A stretch of 64,000 bases of DNA from Thermococcus stetteri (lineage in GTDB: Archaea; Methanobacteriota_B; Thermococci; Thermococcales; Thermococcaceae): contig NZ_JAGGKB010000001.1 of the NCBI RefSeq assembly GCF_017873335.1, positions 1 through 64,000 on the forward strand, in the 5' to 3' direction. A program made the position numbers and the translations under genes. How positions within the stretch are numbered: position 1 is the first letter of the stretch; each line of letters opens with the position of its first letter. Below, one piece after another: positions 43,073-52,975 of this stretch. The notes under the pieces were generated by a model. That model was not told where the DNA came from. It ran no database searches and saw only the letters and a list, made by a program, of their open reading frames with translations.

Positions 43073-44200
43073 ATGGACATAGAGAGCAGGATAGAGCTCA
43101 TCAAGAGAAAACCGACCGAGGAACTGCTGACCGAGGAAAACCTGAGGCACATCCTTGAGGTCGGTGCCCCGCTTCAGCACTACATAGGCTTCGAGATAAG
43201 CGGTTACATTCACCTCGGGACTGGCTTAATGGCAGGGGCCAAGATAGCCGACCTCCAGAAGGCCGGCGTGAAGACGAGGGTCTTCCTTGCTGACTGGCAC
43301 AGCTGGATAAACGACAAGCTAGGCGGAGACCTCGAGACAATCCAGAAGGTCGCGCTCACCTACTTCAAAGAAGGTATGAAGCAGAGCATCAAGGTCATGG
43401 GCGGCGATCCCGATAAGGTGGAGTTTGTCTTAGCAAGCGAGATACTCGAGAACGGTGACTACTGGCAGACGGTCATAGACATCTCAAAGAACGTCACCCT
43501 CAGCAGGGTCATGCGCTCGATAACGATAATGGGAAGGCAGATGGGAGAGGCCATAGACTTCGCCAAGCTTATTTACCCGATGATGCAGGTAGCTGATATA
43601 TTCTACCAGGGCGTTACGATAGCCCACGCCGGAATGGATCAGAGGAAGGCGCACGTTATTGCCATAGAGGTCGCCCAGAAGCTCAAGTACCACCCGCTCC
43701 TCCACAACGGCGAAAAGTTAAAGCCGGTAGCGTTACACCACCACCTTCTCCTCGGCCTGCAGGAGCCGCCGGTCTGGCCGATAGAGAGCGAGGAGCAGTT
43801 CAAAGAGTTAAAGACCCAGATGAAGATGAGCAAGAGCAAGCCCTATTCAGCTGTATTCATCCACGACAGCCCGGAGGAAATAAGGCAGAAGCTCAGGAAG
43901 GCTTTCTGCCCGGCTAAAGAGGTCAACTACAACCCAGTCCTCGACTGGGCAGAGTACATCATCTTCAGGGAAGAACCGACGGAGTTCACCATCCACAGAC
44001 CGGCAAAGTTCGGCGGCGACATAACCTACACCACCTTCGAGGAGCTCAAGAAGGACTTCGCGGAAGGGAAGCTACACCCACTCGACCTCAAGAACGCCGT
44101 TGCCGAGTACCTAATCGATCTCCTAAAGCCGGTCAGGGACTACTTCGAGAGACATCCAGAGCCCCTCGAGCTTATGAGGGAGATAAAGATAACCAGGTGA
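43073..44200 (+). CDS. tyrS: Tyrosyl-tRNA synthetase
   Basis: The 375-residue class I synthetase is of archaeal/eukaryotic TyrRS type: the HIGH-equivalent is HLGTG in SGYIHLGTGLMAG, the KMSKS loop is MKMSKSKPY, and the tyrosine pocket QVADIFYQGVTIAHAGMDQRK is present. GGGTGAAAG puts the start at ATG 43073. It is followed by a T-rich tract. Confidence 0.97.
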   Translation: MDIESRIELIKRKPTEELLTEENLRHILEVGAPLQHYIGFEISGYIHLGTGLMAGAKIADLQKAGVKTRVFLADWHSWINDKLGGDLETIQKVALTYFKEGMKQSIKVMGGDPDKVEFVLASEILENGDYWQTVIDISKNVTLSRVMRSITIMGRQMGEAIDFAKLIYPMMQVADIFYQGVTIAHAGMDQRKAHVIAIEVAQKLKYHPLLHNGEKLKPVALHHHLLLGLQEPPVWPIESEEQFKELKTQMKMSKSKPYSAVFIHDSPEEIRQKLRKAFCPAKEVNYNPVLDWAEYIIFREEPTEFTIHRPAKFGGDITYTTFEELKKDFAEGKLHPLDLKNAVAEYLIDLLKPVRDYFERHPEPLELMREIKITR

Positions 44201-44220
44201 TTTCTTTTCTTTCTGTTTTT
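44201..44220 (+). terminator. T-rich terminator after tyrS
   Basis: Immediately after the stop, 15 of 20 bases are T in clusters of three to five, the usual archaeal termination signal. Confidence 0.5.
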
Positions 44221-44238
44221 AGTTCCCGGTGAAGAAAA

Positions 44239-44739
44239 ATGGCGGGCATAGATGAAAAGGACAGGGAAATTCTCAGGATACTCCGCAAAGAGGGGCGGAT
44301 TACTCTCACCGAACTTGGAAAACGGGTAAACTTATCCCCGGCTAGCGTGAAGAACAGGGTGGACAAGCTGGAGCGCCTCGGCGCGATAAAGGGCTACTCC
44401 GCCCTCGTTGACCACGCGTTTCTTGATGAGTTCGTGTCCGCAATCTTGGAGCTCCACTTCAAAGAGTTTGACGATTCCCTGAGGCCATACCTTTCACGAC
44501 TTTCCAAGATGGAGAACGTCGAATTTCTATACGTGAGAACCGGGGAGAGTCAGGTCATTATGAAGGTAAACGTAGCAGATACCGACGAACTCAGGCGTTT
44601 TATCGAGAGGCTAAAGGCCATTTTTGGAGTAAACTTAGCGTTTGTTGAAGCGACGCTCGTCCTAGAAGAACTTAAAAACTGCTGGGTGTCACCCGCTGAT
44701 GGGAGAAGGGCGGGAGAAAACTTCCCTGCGAGGCGGTGA
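44239..44739 (+). CDS. Lrp/AsnC-family transcriptional regulator
   Basis: The 166-residue protein has an N-terminal helix-turn-helix (DEKDREILRILRKEGRITLTE followed by NLSPASVKNRVDKLERLG) and a RAM/ligand domain with VEFLYVRTGESQVIMKV. The extended C terminus (VSPADGRRAGENFPARR) is atypical. The next gene starts 3 bp after it, so it is probably cotranscribed with the helicase. Confidence 0.9.
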   Translation: MAGIDEKDREILRILRKEGRITLTELGKRVNLSPASVKNRVDKLERLGAIKGYSALVDHAFLDEFVSAILELHFKEFDDSLRPYLSRLSKMENVEFLYVRTGESQVIMKVNVADTDELRRFIERLKAIFGVNLAFVEATLVLEELKNCWVSPADGRRAGENFPARR

Positions 44740-44742
44740 AAG

Positions 44743-47241
44743 ATGCTCTTCGTCGTGAGACCAGGGAGGAAGAAAAACGAGCTAGAGGCGTTCTTCATCG
44801 AGAACGAACCCGAAAAACTCTCCCAAATGCAGAACCTTAAAGCTGACCGGATTTATCGTTTGATAATGCGGGAGGGGAGGCTCTTTAAAGTCCTTGAGGG
44901 AAGCCAGTACCGGAACCCGAAGGAGATAGAGAAACTCCTCCGCCAGTCCAGGATTGTTCTCGTCAACGCCGACGAGTGGGAGGACTACTTCAAGAGGCGG
45001 CTCCAGAACAAGAGAGTTGAAAAGGCCGAGCTGTGCCGCCTCTGTCTGCTGGAGGGTAAAATCACTGTTCTGACAGAGGGCAACAGGATAAAGTACCACA
45101 ACGAGTACATCTGCGAGCGCTGTGCTGAGGACGAGCTGAAGAGGGAGCTCCGCTTCCGCTTCAAGAGCATAGCCATGTTCGACCAGGCCAAAAAGCTTCT
45201 TGACCACTTCCGCGACCTTGATAAAGTCCTCTACGCCTTCGACCCGCGCTTCGACCCGACCAAACATCCAGAGATAACCAAGTGGGACGAGCTCAAGGCC
45301 AAGCACGTTAAAGTCGAGAAGATCAAGATGGACGAGCTTCCAGTCCCGGAGAATTTCAAAGAAGTCCTGAAGGCGGAGGGAGTGAACGAGCTCCTCCCAG
45401 TCCAGAGCCTTGCAGTCAAGAACGGCCTCCTCGAGGGAGGAAACCTTCTCGTTGTCTCCGCAACGGCCAGCGGGAAGACCCTGATAGGCGAGCTGGCGGG
45501 AATACCGAAGGCGATGAAGGGCAAAAAGCTCCTCTTTCTAGTTCCTCTGGTGGCACTGGCAAACCAGAAATACGAGGACTTCAAGAGGCGCTACTCCAAG
45601 CTCGGCCTCAGGGTGGCGATAAGGGTCGGCATGAGCAGGATAAAGACTAAGGACGAGCTGGTGGTCGTTGATACCGGCATAGATGCAGACATCATCGTCG
45701 GAACCTACGAGGGCATAGACTACCTCCTCAGAGCTGGGAGGAAGATAGGAAACGTCGGGACGATAGTGATAGACGAGATACACACCCTCGACGACGAGGA
45801 GCGCGGGCCAAGATTAGACGGCCTCATAGCGAGGCTGAGGAAGCTCTACCCGAAGGCCCAGTTCATAGGGCTTTCAGCTACAGTCGGCAACCCTGAGGAA
45901 CTGGCGAAGGAGCTCGGGCTTAAGCTAGTTCTCTACGACGAGAGGCCCGTTGACCTCGAGAGGCACATAATCATAGTGAGGAACGAGAGCGAGAAGTGGA
46001 GGCACATAGCTAACCTGTGCAGGGCCGAGGCCATGAGGAAGTCGAAGCAGGGCTACAAGGGGCAGAGTATAGTTTTCACGTTCTCCAGGAAGAGGACGCA
46101 CGAGCTGGCCGCTTACCTGACGAGCAAGGGGCTGAAGGCCAAGCCCTATCACTCTGGCCTTCCCTACAGGCAGAGAAAGCTTACGGAGATGGAGTTCTTG
46201 GCTCAGATGCTCGATGTGGTTGTTACGACGGCGGCCCTCGGGGCTGGTGTGGACTTCCCAGCGAGCCAGGTCATCTTCGAGAGCCTCGCGATGGGCAACA
46301 AGTGGCTCAGCGTTAGGGAGTTCCACCAGATGCTCGGGAGGGCGGGAAGGCCTCTCTACCACGAGAAGGGGAAGGTCTACCTTCTCGTTGAGCCGGGGAG
46401 AAAGTACTCCGCCCAGATGGAAGGCACCGAGGACGAAGTAGCCTTCAAGCTCCTGACTGCACCAATTGAGCCCGTTCAAGTGGAGTGGAGCGATGAGCTT
46501 GAGCAGGACAACGTTCTAGCTCATTCCTGCGTGTTCAACAGGCTGGATATCATCGAGGAAGTCCAGTCAAAATGTCTTGGAGCAAACCAGAGTGCAGAAA
46601 AAGTCCTCGAAAAGCTTGAGGAATTCGACTTCGTGAGGATAAAAAGACCGATCGTTGAGGTTACCCCCTACGGAAGGGCCGTCAGCATGAGCTTCCTCCT
46701 GCCAAAGGAGGCAACGTTCATCAGGGAGAACCTCGGAAAGAAGGAGGCGAGATGGATAGCGGTTAAGCTCCTTCCCTTTGAGAACCTATACCTGAGTGGA
46801 ACCCTCCAGAGGGAGCTTGAGGGGGCTGTTAGAGGAAGGTTAAGTGCCAACGTCTTCTCACCGAGCTTCGCCTCGATCCTCGATGAACTCGATAAGGTGA
46901 TTCCAGAACTGAGTCCTAACGCCGCCGAGAGGCTCTTCACGATCTATCAGGAATTCTTCATGTGTCCTGAGGAAGACTGCACCGAGTACGCGATGGAGAG
47001 GGTGAGCAACCTGATAATCGAGCTCAGGAGAAGTGGAAAGCATCCGACCCAGATAGCGGAGCACTTCAGAAAGGTCTACGCGCTGATAGTCTATCCGGGC
47101 GACGTCTTTACGTGGCTCGATGGAATAGTCAGGAAGCTCGAGGCCATCGAGAGGATAGCGAGTGTCTTCCACGCGAGGAGAACAGAGGAAGAAGCGAAGA
47201 TACTGAAGAGGGAGATAGAAGAAGGAAGGACGATACGCTAA
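44743..47241 (+). CDS. Ski2-like RNA helicase, ASH-Ski2 type
   Basis: The 832-residue protein has an N-terminal region with a zinc-finger CRLC/CERC (about residues 99-125), two RecA domains (Walker A SATASGKTLIG, DEIHTLDDEE, LSATVGN, QMLGRAGRP) and a C-terminal helical part. This is the layout of archaeal ASH-Ski2, shown in Pyrococcus to associate with the 5'-3' exonuclease aRNase J. It is therefore likely part of an RNA-decay complex. It overlaps the convergent PPC gene by 4 bp. Confidence 0.9.
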   Translation: MLFVVRPGRKKNELEAFFIENEPEKLSQMQNLKADRIYRLIMREGRLFKVLEGSQYRNPKEIEKLLRQSRIVLVNADEWEDYFKRRLQNKRVEKAELCRLCLLEGKITVLTEGNRIKYHNEYICERCAEDELKRELRFRFKSIAMFDQAKKLLDHFRDLDKVLYAFDPRFDPTKHPEITKWDELKAKHVKVEKIKMDELPVPENFKEVLKAEGVNELLPVQSLAVKNGLLEGGNLLVVSATASGKTLIGELAGIPKAMKGKKLLFLVPLVALANQKYEDFKRRYSKLGLRVAIRVGMSRIKTKDELVVVDTGIDADIIVGTYEGIDYLLRAGRKIGNVGTIVIDEIHTLDDEERGPRLDGLIARLRKLYPKAQFIGLSATVGNPEELAKELGLKLVLYDERPVDLERHIIIVRNESEKWRHIANLCRAEAMRKSKQGYKGQSIVFTFSRKRTHELAAYLTSKGLKAKPYHSGLPYRQRKLTEMEFLAQMLDVVVTTAALGAGVDFPASQVIFESLAMGNKWLSVREFHQMLGRAGRPLYHEKGKVYLLVEPGRKYSAQMEGTEDEVAFKLLTAPIEPVQVEWSDELEQDNVLAHSCVFNRLDIIEEVQSKCLGANQSAEKVLEKLEEFDFVRIKRPIVEVTPYGRAVSMSFLLPKEATFIRENLGKKEARWIAVKLLPFENLYLSGTLQRELEGAVRGRLSANVFSPSFASILDELDKVIPELSPNAAERLFTIYQEFFMCPEEDCTEYAMERVSNLIIELRRSGKHPTQIAEHFRKVYALIVYPGDVFTWLDGIVRKLEAIERIASVFHARRTEEEAKILKREIEEGRTIR

Positions 47242-47657
47242 CGCTCTGCCTCCCAGAGCCAGAGGTTGTTTCCCATATCTTTTCTTTCCAGCGGTTCCCC
47301 AACCAGTTCACCTATGTAGACCTCTGAGACGAAGACTTCTCCCCTGATGAGATGGCCGCCAAAGACCCTGCCCTTATCGTCACCGAGGGTCACGTGGAGG
47401 TGCGCGAACGGCTTTCCCTCCTTGAGGCTTATGTTACCGTTCAGGGAGAGAAGCTCGAAAGTGCCGCTGAGCTCGATACTCTTATACCTTTTCTCGTCCT
47501 CAGAATAGTATCCCACCACAGGGTTTCTCAGGGAGCCTATGCCCATGACGACTCCGGCCTTAATCCCCTTACTCTCAACAAAGCGGCTTATAGCCTCCAG
47601 AAGATCCTCCCCCTCAGGAACCCTGAAGAGGAACATTCGTCCGGGTTTGAACTCCAT
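47238..47657 (-). CDS. PPC/DUF296-domain protein
   Basis: The 139-residue protein has the PPC domain pattern: FRVPEGEDLLEAISRFVESKG, GVVMGIGSLRNPVVGYY, PFAHLHVTLGD with conserved histidines, and FGGHLIRGEVFVSEVYI. Archaeal and bacterial members are trimers with histidines that may bind a metal; the plant relatives bind AT-rich DNA. The function here is unknown. Confidence 0.9.
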   Translation of the reverse strand: MEFKPGRMFLFRVPEGEDLLEAISRFVESKGIKAGVVMGIGSLRNPVVGYYSEDEKRYKSIELSGTFELLSLNGNISLKEGKPFAHLHVTLGDDKGRVFGGHLIRGEVFVSEVYIGELVGEPLERKDMGNNLWLWEAER

Positions 47658-47714
47658 ACTCTCACCTCAACCCTAATAAACCCAGGAAGCTTTAAACGCT
47701 TTGGGTGTGAGAGA

Positions 47715-48281
47715 ATGAAAGCTGAAACCCTCATGAAAATCCTGCCGCAGATCGAGGAAATAGAAGGCGTTGACTTCTCCCAGTTCAATCCACCCTATCC
47801 TGGAGTGATAGATGCATTCAAGAAGTCTGGAAGGAAGGGCCTAGTTGAGTTCCAGAGGTTCGTTGAAGAGATTGGCCTTGGAAAGGAAGTAGTCAGGAGT
47901 TTCCTGGTGTCGCTCTTTCAGTACCTGCTCATCCGCTACCGCCGCTTCAATGAGTACACCGTCGTCAAGCCCGCAGTTAAGGTCTTCATAACCCTGAAGG
48001 GGTGGCTCAACGAGAACGGCTTTGAGAGGGACTGGGAAAAGCTCCTCTCGTCCTTCGTTGGATACCTCGTGAGCATGTTGCCGATGATAGTGGAGAACGA
48101 GGACTGCGAGACCGCCGGGGCGTACGCGGTTCTCATAGCGAAACTGGCCAAGGAAGCAATGGAGAAGTTCAACGATGAATACTACGACGAACTGTTTAAG
48201 GCCACGAATGAGATACTTAATGAGCTGAAGGAAAAATGCGGGACTGACGTCTCAGCAGTAGAAAAAGAAAAGGTCTGTTAG
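47715..48281 (+). CDS. Hypothetical helical protein
   Basis: The 188-residue protein is largely alpha-helical (VRSFLVSLFQYLLIRYRRF, WEKLLSSFVGYLVSMLP, AYAVLIAKLAKEAMEKF) with two cysteines near the end. No family comes to mind. GTGAGAG before ATG 47715 marks the start; the open frame further 5' is antisense to the PPC gene. Its last 4 bp overlap the convergent PTPS gene. Confidence 0.78.
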   Translation: MKAETLMKILPQIEEIEGVDFSQFNPPYPGVIDAFKKSGRKGLVEFQRFVEEIGLGKEVVRSFLVSLFQYLLIRYRRFNEYTVVKPAVKVFITLKGWLNENGFERDWEKLLSSFVGYLVSMLPMIVENEDCETAGAYAVLIAKLAKEAMEKFNDEYYDELFKATNEILNELKEKCGTDVSAVEKEKVC

Positions 48282-48742
48282 CGTTCGAGAGTTACCTCGG
48301 CGTAGCTCCTTGGATCTTCCCATATTCTTACCATTATCTTCCTCACGTTGGCTCCTGCCTTTTCTGCAATCCTCTCGGCGAACCATTCGGCGATGTACTC
48401 CGCCGTCACGTTGGGCTTATCAAGAATTACCACTTCATTCTCGGGCAGTTCGAGCCGCTTATTGTTTTTCTCAATGATGACAACTCCATCCCTGCGCTCT
48501 TTTACCCAGTCCTCACTTACCAGGATTCGGTGATCGAGGAGCTTGACGAGGTTGCTCAGGTGGTTGAAGTCGAATATCATGCCGCTTTCATTTAACTCGC
48601 CCCATACCTTGACGTCAACGTGGTAGGTGTGGCCGTGAATCCTAAGGCACTTGCTCTCGTAGGGCAGTGCGAGGAAGTGGGAGCTGTCGAAGTCCTTCTT
48701 CCAGCTTATCTTTCTCTCCACTATTCTGAAGTTCTCACTCAT
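48278..48742 (-). CDS. 6-pyruvoyltetrahydropterin/6-carboxytetrahydropterin synthase family (QueD-like)
   Basis: The 154-residue protein has zinc ligands in SSHFLALP and CLRIHGHTYHVDV; the CxxxHGH form includes the catalytic cysteine of PTPS-I/QueD. DHRILVSEDW and KPNVTAEYIAEWFAERI complete the site. In archaea the product may enter archaeosine synthesis (QueD) or the tetrahydromethanopterin-type pterin pathway; the sequence alone does not separate them. ATG 48742 (MSENFRIVERK) is the likely start. Confidence 0.88.
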   Translation of the reverse strand: MSENFRIVERKISWKKDFDSSHFLALPYESKCLRIHGHTYHVDVKVWGELNESGMIFDFNHLSNLVKLLDHRILVSEDWVKERRDGVVIIEKNNKRLELPENEVVILDKPNVTAEYIAEWFAERIAEKAGANVRKIMVRIWEDPRSYAEVTLER

Positions 48743-48812
48743 TTTCCCACCGTAAGCTAGAGGAGGCAATAAAGTTATAACCCTTGCTGACCAAAGCTGG
48801 GAAGGTGTTGAG

Positions 48813-49154
48813 ATGCCGAGGGGTATGGGCTGGGGAAGAGGGCGAGGAAGAAGACGAAAGATGAGAATGATAGGGTTTATCCCGCAGGTTAGGCACTTCT
48901 ATCCCGCTCATCCACCGGTATTCCAGCCTAAACCTCCGATTTTCATGACTTACGAGGAATTTGAGGCACTAAGGCTCGTCGATTACGAGAGACTAACCCA
49001 AGAAGAGGCCGGTCAGAGAATGGGCGTCTCAAGGGGCACGGTATGGAGGGCATTGACGTCGGCAAGGAAAAAGGTCGCACAGATGCTCGTCGAGGGCAGG
49101 GAGCTTATAATCCTCCCTGGGGGGAATGAGGTTCCAAGGGGAGCCGATGAGTAA
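48813..49154 (+). CDS. DUF134 (UPF0251) helix-turn-helix protein
   Basis: The 113-residue protein has a Gly/Arg-rich N terminus (MPRGMGWGRGRGRRRK), the DUF134 core MTYEEFEALRLVDYERL and a sigma-70-region-4-like helix-turn-helix (TQEEAGQRMGVSRGTVWRAL). Members are predicted DNA-binding proteins, often beside iron-sulfur or radical-SAM genes, which is not the case here. GTGTTGAG precedes ATG 48813. Confidence 0.9.
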   Translation: MPRGMGWGRGRGRRRKMRMIGFIPQVRHFYPAHPPVFQPKPPIFMTYEEFEALRLVDYERLTQEEAGQRMGVSRGTVWRALTSARKKVAQMLVEGRELIILPGGNEVPRGADE

Positions 49155-50223
49155 AGCCTGTAACAAGCTTGTGTTGACTAGATTTAACCTTCCGCGTCTT
49201 CTCTTGAGTATTCATGGCATTTAATTGCACTTTAGATCTTATTAGGGCAACCTAAAATTCCCTTGCAGATTCATCTCTCAGATTTTTAGGTGAGATGTTA
49301 CGTAAGTTATTTGTTAATACTTTGAATTGATTAGAATTTTGTTGAATTTGTTAAAAATTCGATTATATATTTCTCAAATTTATAAAGTAAAAATTATCTT
49401 TATATAAAAGGATAAAAATTACTTTTAATATAAATTACAAAACCAAGAATTTTTACCATATTAAATTGTTCAAATAAGAATAACTAACAGTTGTAGAGAA
49501 CTATTGGGGAAGGAATGGAAGACCAAGGCAAAAACAACGACTAATTTAGTGCACTCTCCAAAATTCGGGAAGTTGACTAAATAAGCCCCGGCTATTATAC
49601 AATCAATTTTTAGTTACAATTAAAAGTAGTCATAAAGACAGGAGAAGTTGATGCGAAGGGCATCACTAATGCAACAATACTCTACATCTTCAAAAAACAA
49701 CACAGCACAGCTCATTGTCGGGATGTGATTTGAATTGGGGGCATTGGGAAAAGAAACATGCTTCTCAGGTCAAAGAGGGGATTAACCTGACTACGGAAAT
49801 CGCCCACACCAGCTTAGAGAGCTAAATCTTGGAGCATATACGAATCCGAATTCTTTATGAAAACCCGAGAAGACGAGACAACAGACCGCAGACCAGTGCG
49901 GCATGTGCGTCATCGACTACACTTTTATTGACTACGCGAGGGATAACATCTGCCTCCCAATGTCACCAAGTTCTCCACGTTTCTTCTCTCTTCTCTATCT
50001 ATCTAATGGTGTATTTTATTGATCATCAGTTTGTCATATAAGGTACATTATATGACAAGTTAAGGCACAAAAATGAGCACCCAACGGAGCACCCAAGCAT
50101 CTAAGAGAATAGAAAGGAAACAAAGCTTATTAGATTTTGGAAGAAATCCCGCAGAAAGCTCTCACGGAATTAAACAGGGAGTAGTGGATAGAAGGCCTGC
50201 CCTCATCATCCCGGGCTGTAGCT
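49155..50223. other. AT-rich gene-free stretch, start of a degraded island
   Basis: Just past the DUF134 gene the base composition changes sharply, with long A/T runs (for example 49300-49460). I find no intact gene: the open frames at 49829-50041 and 50073-50318 have no family resemblance and no good start. No copy of the IS terminal repeat seen at 31173 is present. The only regular structure is the palindrome at 50031-50058. Confidence 0.7.
50031..50058. promoter_or_regulatory. Perfect 11-bp inverted repeat, operator-like
   Basis: TTGTCATATAA and TTATATGACAA are exact inverses with a 6-bp centre (GGTACA). It lies about 170 bp before the broken MFS gene. The size and symmetry fit a dimeric repressor site. 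Confidence 0.5.
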
Positions 50224-51076
50224 ATGGAATCTACAAACTCCACCTCCAAAAAGAACCTCCTTACACAGCGGGATTTCTTGTATCTCCTGCTCAGCCAGTC
50301 AATTTCAAAAATCGCTGAATACCTCTTTTTTGTTGGTGTAGTCTTCTATGTCTACAACCACTCATCCACCGCAGACACTTCAGGGATATTCATGGCAAAA
50401 ACGCTGTCGCTTTTACGGCTCTCGCGTCCATTAAGAAGCTCAATGAAGTCGAAACGCCTATTTTAGGCAGAATTACAGATTAATAGAAGATATAAAAGTG
50501 GGACTAGTATTTGTGAGAGCATCTAGTTACGTGTTGGCGCTCCTTCTGATCTCAGGGGGCTTATGGTAGGGGGAGGAATAATAAACGTGCTTTTAGTTCC
50601 TTATTCGGCAAGCTTATCGGCTTCAGCTGAGGTTGGGTACGGTGTCCTGCTTACGGCCATGGGGCTGGGTTCTTTATCGGGAGCTTTCTAATGGGTCTTG
50701 TAGGCGACAGGTTCTCCAATGAGACAACGTTCATCGCTAGCCTCTTTATGGCGGCACTCGCTCCAATAATGTGGAACCAGGTGAGCTATCTGCCCAGGCG
50801 GCGGTTATAGAGGTCTTCAACGGCGTTGCAAACAGCATGTTTAACATCTCCCTTCAGACGCTGTTCCAAAAGACCGTCCCATCTAACCTGCTGGGAAGAG
50901 TTTTATCGCTCGATTATTTCATAACCTCAGCTTTCTTGCTCATCTCCATAGGGGTTGGAGGAGTGCTTGCGGACAAAATTGGAGTGAGCACAATGCTTCT
51001 CATAGCAGGTATCCTGGAGATTATTACAGTCCTTATTGCATTTTGGGTTATTGAGTATCTCGGGAGAGACCAATAA
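50224..51076 (+). pseudogene. Decayed MFS transporter
   Basis: The start MESTNSTSKKNLLTQRDFLY and LLLSQSISKIAEYLFFVGVVFYVY is a normal MFS first helix. After GIFMAKTL the frame shifts, and pieces of later helices (AFTALAS; NVLLVPYSASLSASAEVGYGV; GSLSGAFLMGLVGDRFSNETTF) appear in other frames up to a final intact block (VIEVFNGVANSMFNISLQTLF to VIEYLGRDQ). Several shifts and an internal deletion mean no functional carrier. The surrounding DNA is AT-rich and otherwise empty. Confidence 0.85.
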
Positions 51077-51479
51077 CTACCTTTCATTGTAATGGAAAAC
51101 TGGTCGTGTAATAGCCGGCTTCCCATGCAAATAGTTGGTATTATCTGCATCCAACTATTTCCCGAAACTAAACGCACACTTTTGTTTATTTAATATCGAG
51201 GAGTAGTATAAATTTGCCATTTTTTACTACTAACAATACTTATTAAAAACTTTTGATTATTTTAATATATTAGAGAATTTTAAATCTTAATTTGAATTAA
51301 ATGTTTTATAGTGATATTATGGACTAATGCTTATATCAATGAAAATAAACAAAAGTAAATTTTTAAATTTAAGAATATAACGCGTAACAATTCACCGGAA
51401 AATCTGAGAGATAGATTGTAGCAAGAACCGCAAGAGGACACTCAAAGAAAAGGACAGCAAAAGGGTCAAAAAAAATAAA
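51077..51479. other. AT-rich gene-free end of the island
   Basis: Between the MFS remnant and purB, A/T tracts dominate (51180-51380). No open frame here looks like a gene and I see no terminal repeat or tRNA at the boundary. Confidence 0.7.
51468..51479 (-). terminator. Poly-T terminator after purB
   Basis: On the minus strand the stop codon is followed at once by ATTTA and eight T residues. Confidence 0.6.
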
Positions 51480-52844
51480 TTACTGGTCTTTAGAGGCTTC
51501 TTCCCTTTCTTTCTCCTCTATAAATGCTATTACGTTGTCCACTATCTGCGGCGCAAGTCCAATGTAATTCTCCGGCTTGAGGGACTCCACGTCCTCTTCA
51601 CTCAGGTACTTCATGGCCTCTTCGCTCTCCCTGACGACCTCAAGGAGATCCCTCTTCTCATAGAACGCTTTCATGGCCAGCTGTCTAACGAGTTCATGGG
51701 CCTCTTGTCGCCCCATACCCTTCTCAGTCAGCTTCAGCATCAGCGGCTCGGCCATTATGAGGTTGTTGGTGAGGTATAAGTTCCTCTCAATGTTCTCTGG
51801 GAAGAACTCAAGGCCCGAGAGAACCTTTATCATGCTCTTCAGCATCTCGTCGAGGAGGACAAAGCTCTCCGGTAGAATAACGCGCTCTACTGAAGAATTT
51901 GTCAGATCCCTCTCATGCCAGAGCGGGTTGTTTAGGAGAGCCGGAATCACGTTGGAGTAGAGAACCCTAGCTAAACCGCTCACCTTCTCGCTCCTTATCG
52001 GGTTCCTCTTGTGCGGCATGGTTGAAGAGCCCACCTGCTTCTTTCCAAAGGGTTCGCTGACCTCAAGTATTTCTGTCCTCTGGAGGTTTCTGATTTCGAG
52101 GGCTATCTTGTCGAGGGTTGAGGCTATGAGGGCGAGAACCATCATGAGCTCGGCGTAAACGTCCCTCTGGATTATCTGGTTGCTTATCCTGGCGGGCTTG
52201 AGTCCAAGGTCTTCCATGACCAACTTCTGTATTTCAAGGCCCTTCTCCCCAAAGCTGGCCATCGTTCCGACTGCACCGCTCATCTGACCAACAAGGACCC
52301 TCTCCTTGAGCTGGTTGATCCTGTCTATGTGCCTCTGCACCTCGTCCAGCCATATGGCGAACTTCATGCCATAGGTTGTGGGTACTGCATGCTGGCCGTG
52401 CGTCCTTCCAATGCAGACAGTGTACTTGTGCTCCCTCGCGAGCTTCTTGAGTATTGAGCGGAGCGTCTTCAGGTCTCTCTCGACTATCGCGAGGCTCTCC
52501 CTTATTAGAAGAGCGTTTGCGGTGTCTATTATGTCGTTTGAGGTTGCCCCAAGGTGGACGTACTTTCCGTGCTCGCCGCAGACTTCGCTCAAGGCCTTTA
52601 CGACGGCCATGATATCGTGGTGTATCTCTGATTCAATCTCTTTGACCCTCTCAAGCTTCACCCACTTTGTGTTAGCCCTTTCAGAGATTACGCGTGCGCT
52701 CTCCTCTGGGATGTTCCCGACCTTCGCGTGTGCCCTCGAGAGGGCGGCCTCAACGTCTAGGAGCTTCTGGAGTTTGTTCTCTTCGTCCCAAATGCGCCTC
52801 ATCTCCTCGCTCCCATAGCGGTAGTCAATCGGATGAACGGCCAT
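51480..52844 (-). CDS. purB: Adenylosuccinate lyase
   Basis: The 454-residue fumarase-superfamily enzyme has the signature SSTMPHKRNPIRSE and active-site segments HLGATSNDIIDTAN and GRTHGQHAVPTTYG. It splits SAICAR and adenylosuccinate to release fumarate in purine synthesis. GGTGATAAA precedes ATG 52844. No other purine gene is adjacent. Confidence 0.97.
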   Translation of the reverse strand: MAVHPIDYRYGSEEMRRIWDEENKLQKLLDVEAALSRAHAKVGNIPEESARVISERANTKWVKLERVKEIESEIHHDIMAVVKALSEVCGEHGKYVHLGATSNDIIDTANALLIRESLAIVERDLKTLRSILKKLAREHKYTVCIGRTHGQHAVPTTYGMKFAIWLDEVQRHIDRINQLKERVLVGQMSGAVGTMASFGEKGLEIQKLVMEDLGLKPARISNQIIQRDVYAELMMVLALIASTLDKIALEIRNLQRTEILEVSEPFGKKQVGSSTMPHKRNPIRSEKVSGLARVLYSNVIPALLNNPLWHERDLTNSSVERVILPESFVLLDEMLKSMIKVLSGLEFFPENIERNLYLTNNLIMAEPLMLKLTEKGMGRQEAHELVRQLAMKAFYEKRDLLEVVRESEEAMKYLSEEDVESLKPENYIGLAPQIVDNVIAFIEEKEREEASKDQ

Positions 52845-52975
52845 TTTATCACCATGTTCAAGTCAATTTTTCCTTCTTAAAATGTTTATGTTGTCACAAT
52901 TTTGTAAATCCCGAGTTGGGAGATTACTCAGAGCCTCTTGGAGGTGTCAATTTTGTTTCCCGCTGAGTGAAAACG

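Noticed and set aside
47352-47714. Long N-terminal extension of the hypothetical protein at 47715
   Set aside because: Antisense to the PPC-domain gene; GTGAGAG and ATG at 47715 mark the start.
49829-50318. Two plus-strand frames of 70-81 residues in the AT-rich island
   Set aside because: No homologous look, no ribosome-binding site, composition unlike coding DNA of this genome.
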